Assembly: GCA_020630895.1 (NCBI GenBank)
Contig: JAHDII010000103.1
Location: forward strand, 1-10,153
Direction of reading: 5' to 3'
Origin: Saprospiraceae bacterium
GTDB taxonomy: Bacteria; Bacteroidota; Bacteroidia; Chitinophagales; Saprospiraceae
DNA length: 10,153 bases
The position numbers and the translations under genes were made by a program. This document shows positions 7,270 to 10,153 of the stretch, in pieces. The notes under the pieces were generated by a model that was given only the letters and a program-made list of their open reading frames with translations, was not told where the DNA came from and did not search any database. Numbering within the stretch: the stretch's first letter is position 1; every line of letters starts with the position of its first letter.

Positions 7270-7394
7270 GAATTGATACAAATTTATTAAAAATAAATGT
7301 ATAAGTAAAGTAATTTTCAAAGTATATATAGAATTAAAGACTATTAAATAGGTGAAAATATTGTGACATTTTCATTTAATTTTAAAAATTAAAA

Positions 7395-7425
7395 AATTAA
7401 AGGGGCAAAATTTGCCCCTTTAATT
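7395..7425 (-). terminator. Intrinsic terminator after the 46-codon gene
   Basis: Arms 7395-7409 and 7411-7425 are exact reverse complements, 15 positions each, with the GC-rich core AGGGGCAAA/TTTGCCCCT. The innermost pairs probably open to give a small loop. The hairpin lies 18 bp past the stop codon of the small minus-strand ORF (7444). The flanking A/T runs suit termination on either strand, but the minus-strand gene is the only obvious client. Between here and the LysM gene (7270-7394) I see only AT-rich DNA. Confidence 0.85.
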
Positions 7426-7443
7426 ATATTTTTAATGTTAAAA

Positions 7444-7584
7444 TTATCTTTGTCTTCCTTCTTCTGAAATATCACTATTTCTGCGAGGATTGGTCTGTGT
7501 TTCACTTGGAGCTCTTCCAGGTGTTATAGTATTAGGCTGAACCATAACCACCTTTGTTCTCATATTGAATTCTAATTTTTGCAT
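7444..7584 (-). CDS. Small protein of 46 residues, function unknown
   Basis: An ATG at 7584 opens a 46-codon frame ending in TAA at 7444, with an intrinsic terminator 18 bp later. The composition is clearly protein-like rather than random AT-rich DNA. The frame contains GCT, CCA, CCT, GGA and CGC codons and is locally more GC-rich than the flanking spacer. The product begins MQKLEFNMRTKVVMV and continues with a polar, Pro/Arg/Thr/Glu-rich tail (PNTITPGRAP, then SETQTNPRRN, ending SEEGRQR). It has no cysteine, no tryptophan, no membrane segment and no clear signal peptide, and the C-terminal half looks disordered. A second ATG at codon 8 could be the true start. I do not recognise it. It could be a small regulatory or structural peptide, or a peptide precursor, but no maturation genes are adjacent. 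Confidence 0.6.
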   Translation of the reverse strand: MQKLEFNMRTKVVMVQPNTITPGRAPSETQTNPRRNSDISEEGRQR

Positions 7585-7821
7585 GATATTAAAATTTTAG
7601 GGTGAAAAAATATGGTTACTATCTCAAATAAGGACATTACCTTTTTGAGTCGATTTAATCAACTGATTTTTAATGTTTTATAAAATTATCTCAAAAAATG
7701 AGAAAGATATGTTTTATATTCGTTCATCTATTAATTATAACCAATTTAAGACATTATTAGTTCCAATATTCATAATGAATTACTAAAATTTTCACTATTT
7801 TCTAAACTATTTGTTAATACT
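7585..7821. other. Gene-poor spacer with an imperfect hairpin
   Basis: No credible coding frame was found on either strand; the longest are about 20 codons. An imperfect inverted repeat at 7623-7649 pairs CTCAAATAAGG with CCTTTTTGAG (ten pairs, one bulged T, 6-base loop) and would lie in the leader of the 46-codon gene if that gene starts transcription upstream. A related short palindrome, TCTCA-AAAAA-TGAGA, occurs at 7690-7704. The rest is AT-rich DNA in which I see no convincing promoter. Confidence 0.4.
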
Positions 7822-7854
7822 TAAAAACCGAACTTCATAGAAGTTCGGTTTTTA
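7822..7854. terminator. Perfect terminator-like hairpin without an evident parent gene
   Basis: Arms 7822-7836 and 7840-7854 are exact reverse complements (15 bp) around the loop ATA, with the core CCGAACTTC/GAAGTTCGG and A/T runs at both ends. In form it is an intrinsic terminator usable on either strand. It lies 38 bp upstream of the Clp-like gene, and no coding gene in the preceding spacer runs toward it. It may end an unannotated transcript or sit in the leader of the Clp-like gene. Confidence 0.8.
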
Positions 7855-7892
7855 CAATACATCTTTGTATTTTGTGATCAATTCAATTAAAT

Positions 7893-10148
7893 ATGGAAAA
7901 ACTTGTATATCCTTTACTTTGTTGTCAATTAACCGAAGAATCTTGGTTAGGAATCTTAGTTGGAACGAATTATCAGGTAGTAGAAAAAGATATCAAAAGC
8001 CTTAAAAATTCTATATCTGATTATTTATTTCGAAAATATAAGAAAGAAGATGATTACCCTTATACCAATGTTATAGAGCCAAAACTGAAAATTTTTGATG
8101 TAAAAGTAAGACCAACTTATAGAGAAGATGGAAGCCAATATCCATTGCCTACAACTTTAAAAGTTCCTGTAATTGCTGTTTATGGAGAAAATGATAGCGG
8201 ATATTATGAATGTTTTTTCCCTTTTTTGAATGAAAGTTTTTATTATTATGATACGAAACAATTCAAATCTTTAGCCACTCATTTTGCGACTAATGTACTC
8301 AATAGGCTTTCTCCTGAAAATATAAATAGATTATTTTTATACCAAAAACCTATTTTAGATGTAGTGACATTAAAAGTAAATTTCGATAGAGATTATAATT
8401 GGGGAAATAATAATTATCAAAAAACATATAAGAATTTATCTCGTTTTGCTGAAAAATATCCTTATTCTAAAGCAGAAAGAAAACGAATTTCTACTTTTCC
8501 CGAAGCAGCTTGGGAACAAGAGAAAGTAGTACAAGATATTGCTGATAGACTTCTTAATGAAAGTGCAAATATTTTGGTGGTAGGAGAATCTGGAACAGGA
8601 AAAAGTTCAGTTCTAAAACAAGCCTTTAAAAAATTAAATACAAAAACAAAAAAAGAAGGGCGAGATTTAACTTTTTGGAGAATTATGCCTCAACGCATTA
8701 CAGCAAGTTCTAAATATTTAGGAGAATGGGAGCAAAAATGCGAAAGTTTGATTCAAGAACTTCAATATGTCAATGGAATATTGTGGGTAGAAGATATTTC
8801 TAGATTGTTATTGATGGGAGGACAAGGTCCTGAAGATAGTATTGCTTCATTTTTCACTTCTTTTTTAAGAGAGGGGAAATTGCATTTAGTAGGAGAAGTA
8901 AGTCCTGCTCAATTAGATAGCATGAGAAGAATGCTACCTGGTTTTGTAGAAAATTTTAAGGTTATTCATATTAAAGAATTGCCAGAAGCTAATATTTATA
9001 AAATACTCGAAAAATTTGCTGCTTTTTCTTCTCAAAATTTAAAAATTGAAATTCAAAAATCTTCTTTAGAATTAGCATATCGATTATTATTAAGATATTA
9101 CCCTTATGAAAAATTTCCAGGTAAAGCGGTTCGTTTTTTAAGTGGTGCTATTAATGAAGCTAGATTAAATGAATCCACAGAAATTACAAAAAAGGATATT
9201 GTAAAAGAATTTTCTAAAAGAACAGGTTTACCCGAATTATTTTTAAGAGATGATTTAAAATTAGATACTGAAGAACTTCATGAATGGTTTTCATCTAAAA
9301 TAATGGGACAGCCCAATGCCATTGAACGTTTATCTGAAGTCGTTAAAATTTATAAAGCAGGACTAAATAATCCTTCTAAGCCTATAACAACTATGCTTTT
9401 TGCAGGACCTACTGGAGTAGGAAAAACAGCTTCTGCTAAAGCTTTAGCCGATTATTTCTTTGGAAAAGGACAAAAGAAAACTCCTTTGATTAGAATTGAT
9501 ATGAGCGAGTTTCGTTATCCTGGACAAATTACTCAATTAATTGGAGTAGGAAGAAATGTAGGAAAGTTAATTAAAGAAGTAAGAGAAAGACCTTTTGCTG
9601 TTTTATTATTGGATGAAGTAGAAAAAGCAGACCCTTCAGTTTTTGATGCACTATTAACCGTGCTTGATGAAGGACGTTTAGTAGATGCTTATGGTAGAAT
9701 TACTAATTTTAGAAATGTGATTATTATTATGACCTCTAATTTGGGTTCTACAAATCAACATTCTTTGGGCTTTACGGATACAGAAGGCGAAGAAGTGCGA
9801 TATCATTCTGCAATTTCTAATTTTTTTAGACCAGAATTTATTAATAGAATAGATGGAATTGTAATGTTTAATTCATTAAAAGAAAATGATATTTTAAATA
9901 TTACTAAAAAAGAATTATCTGAATTAAAAGAAAGAGAAGGATTTATAAAAAATAATATTGAACTTCTTTTTGAAGAAGGAATTTTAAATTATTTAAAACA
10001 AGTAGGGTTTGATGAAAGATATGGTGCTAGACCTCTTCAACGAGCTGTAGAAAATGAAGTAACGGCACCTCTCGCTAATTGGTTATTAGAACATCCTAAA
10101 ATATCCAATTGTAAAATTAGGGTTGCACATTCAAGAAGAAAGCCATAA
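7893..10148 (+). CDS. ClpA/ClpB-like double AAA+ ATPase with an unrecognised N-terminal domain
   Basis: This complete 751-residue protein has two AAA+ modules of the Hsp100/Clp type, ring ATPases that unfold or remodel proteins. Residues 1-200 are not the usual Clp N-domain repeat; they look like a mixed alpha/beta domain with PVIAVYGENDSGYYE (92-106) and ESFYYYD (114-120). D1 has Walker A GESGTGKSS (231-239), pore-loop-like KYLGEWE (274-280) and Walker B-like ILWVEDI (296-302), but GFVENF (350-355) where Clp proteins have ALERRF. There is no long coiled-coil middle domain, so it is closer to ClpA in layout. D2 is well kept: GPTGVGKT (505-512), LLLDEVEKAD (571-580), TSNLGS (614-619), FRPEFINRID (645-654, Arg652) and sensor 2 RYGARPLQR (709-717). 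LGF at 625-627 resembles a ClpP-docking loop. It is monocistronic as far as visible; the stop lies 5 bp before the window end. General function sure, partner and substrates unknown. Confidence 0.92.
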   Translation: MEKLVYPLLCCQLTEESWLGILVGTNYQVVEKDIKSLKNSISDYLFRKYKKEDDYPYTNVIEPKLKIFDVKVRPTYREDGSQYPLPTTLKVPVIAVYGENDSGYYECFFPFLNESFYYYDTKQFKSLATHFATNVLNRLSPENINRLFLYQKPILDVVTLKVNFDRDYNWGNNNYQKTYKNLSRFAEKYPYSKAERKRISTFPEAAWEQEKVVQDIADRLLNESANILVVGESGTGKSSVLKQAFKKLNTKTKKEGRDLTFWRIMPQRITASSKYLGEWEQKCESLIQELQYVNGILWVEDISRLLLMGGQGPEDSIASFFTSFLREGKLHLVGEVSPAQLDSMRRMLPGFVENFKVIHIKELPEANIYKILEKFAAFSSQNLKIEIQKSSLELAYRLLLRYYPYEKFPGKAVRFLSGAINEARLNESTEITKKDIVKEFSKRTGLPELFLRDDLKLDTEELHEWFSSKIMGQPNAIERLSEVVKIYKAGLNNPSKPITTMLFAGPTGVGKTASAKALADYFFGKGQKKTPLIRIDMSEFRYPGQITQLIGVGRNVGKLIKEVRERPFAVLLLDEVEKADPSVFDALLTVLDEGRLVDAYGRITNFRNVIIIMTSNLGSTNQHSLGFTDTEGEEVRYHSAISNFFRPEFINRIDGIVMFNSLKENDILNITKKELSELKEREGFIKNNIELLFEEGILNYLKQVGFDERYGARPLQRAVENEVTAPLANWLLEHPKISNCKIRVAHSRRKP

Positions 10149-10153
10149 AGTAA

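Noticed and set aside
7612..7683. Plus-strand 23-codon ORF in the spacer
   Set aside because: It is short with AT-driven composition, has no terminator directly after it and overlaps the imperfect hairpin; nothing supports coding.
7698..7760. Plus-strand 20-codon ORF starting MRKICFIFVHLL, resembling a signal peptide
   Set aside because: It stops before any mature region. Hydrophobic runs are expected by chance in DNA this AT-rich. A decayed secreted-protein gene is possible but unsupported.
7893..10148. Assignment as ClpV of a type VI secretion system
   Set aside because: No type VI component is in the window, and the N-terminus and altered pore regions do not match a standard ClpV.
1..10153. 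Phage, insertion sequence, CRISPR, toxin-antitoxin or tRNA features
   Set aside because: I found no transposase, integrase, direct-repeat array, terminal inverted repeats or cloverleaf. The only long inverted repeats are the terminator hairpins.

Overview
The window is very AT-rich, with A/T-ending codons throughout and almost no Shine-Dalgarno-like sequence before starts. It reads as a chromosomal segment of a member of the Bacteroidota. Supporting signs are the ruvX-def gene pair with Bacteroidota-style protein ends, a BshB1-type bacillithiol deacetylase, a LysM protein with a typical 'SIA/Q' signal-peptide end, and possible TAnnTTTG (-7) promoter boxes. I see no phage, insertion sequence, CRISPR array, tRNA or rRNA.

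Layout, left to right. Positions 1-2555 are all minus strand. Read in the direction of transcription they are ruvX (Holliday-junction resolvase-like, RNase H fold), def (peptide deformylase), a small membrane-anchored protein of unknown function, and a POT/PTR2-like transporter cut by the window edge. A 57-bp divergent gap leads into a tight plus-strand run at 2613-4171: a TPMT-like methyltransferase, a SpoU/TrmH RNA methyltransferase, and a small four-helix membrane protein resembling the putative ABC-transporter type IV family. A perfect 23-bp hairpin separates this run from a convergent minus-strand operon at 4284-7240: a secreted three-LysM protein, a glutathione-peroxidase-like thiol peroxidase, and bshB1. 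The last two genes are 3 bp apart and share a low-molecular-weight-thiol/peroxide theme.

The next stretch (7241-7892) looks intergenic but is not empty. It holds a convincing 46-codon minus-strand small ORF followed immediately by its own intrinsic terminator, a second perfect terminator hairpin with no obvious parent gene, and an imperfect hairpin between them. The window ends with a complete 751-residue double-AAA+ ClpA/ClpB-like protein.

The most unusual item is this Clp-like ATPase. The canonical Clp N-domain is replaced by about 200 residues I do not recognise. By eye, module D1 keeps a pore-loop aromatic but has lost its arginine fingers and has a swapped Walker B. Module D2 keeps its ATPase residues but lacks the GYVGY pore-loop segment. 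It also carries an LGF tripeptide where ClpA/ClpC have their ClpP-docking loop. The 46-aa gene and the orphan terminator next to it are the second point of interest. Most other genes are ordinary housekeeping.
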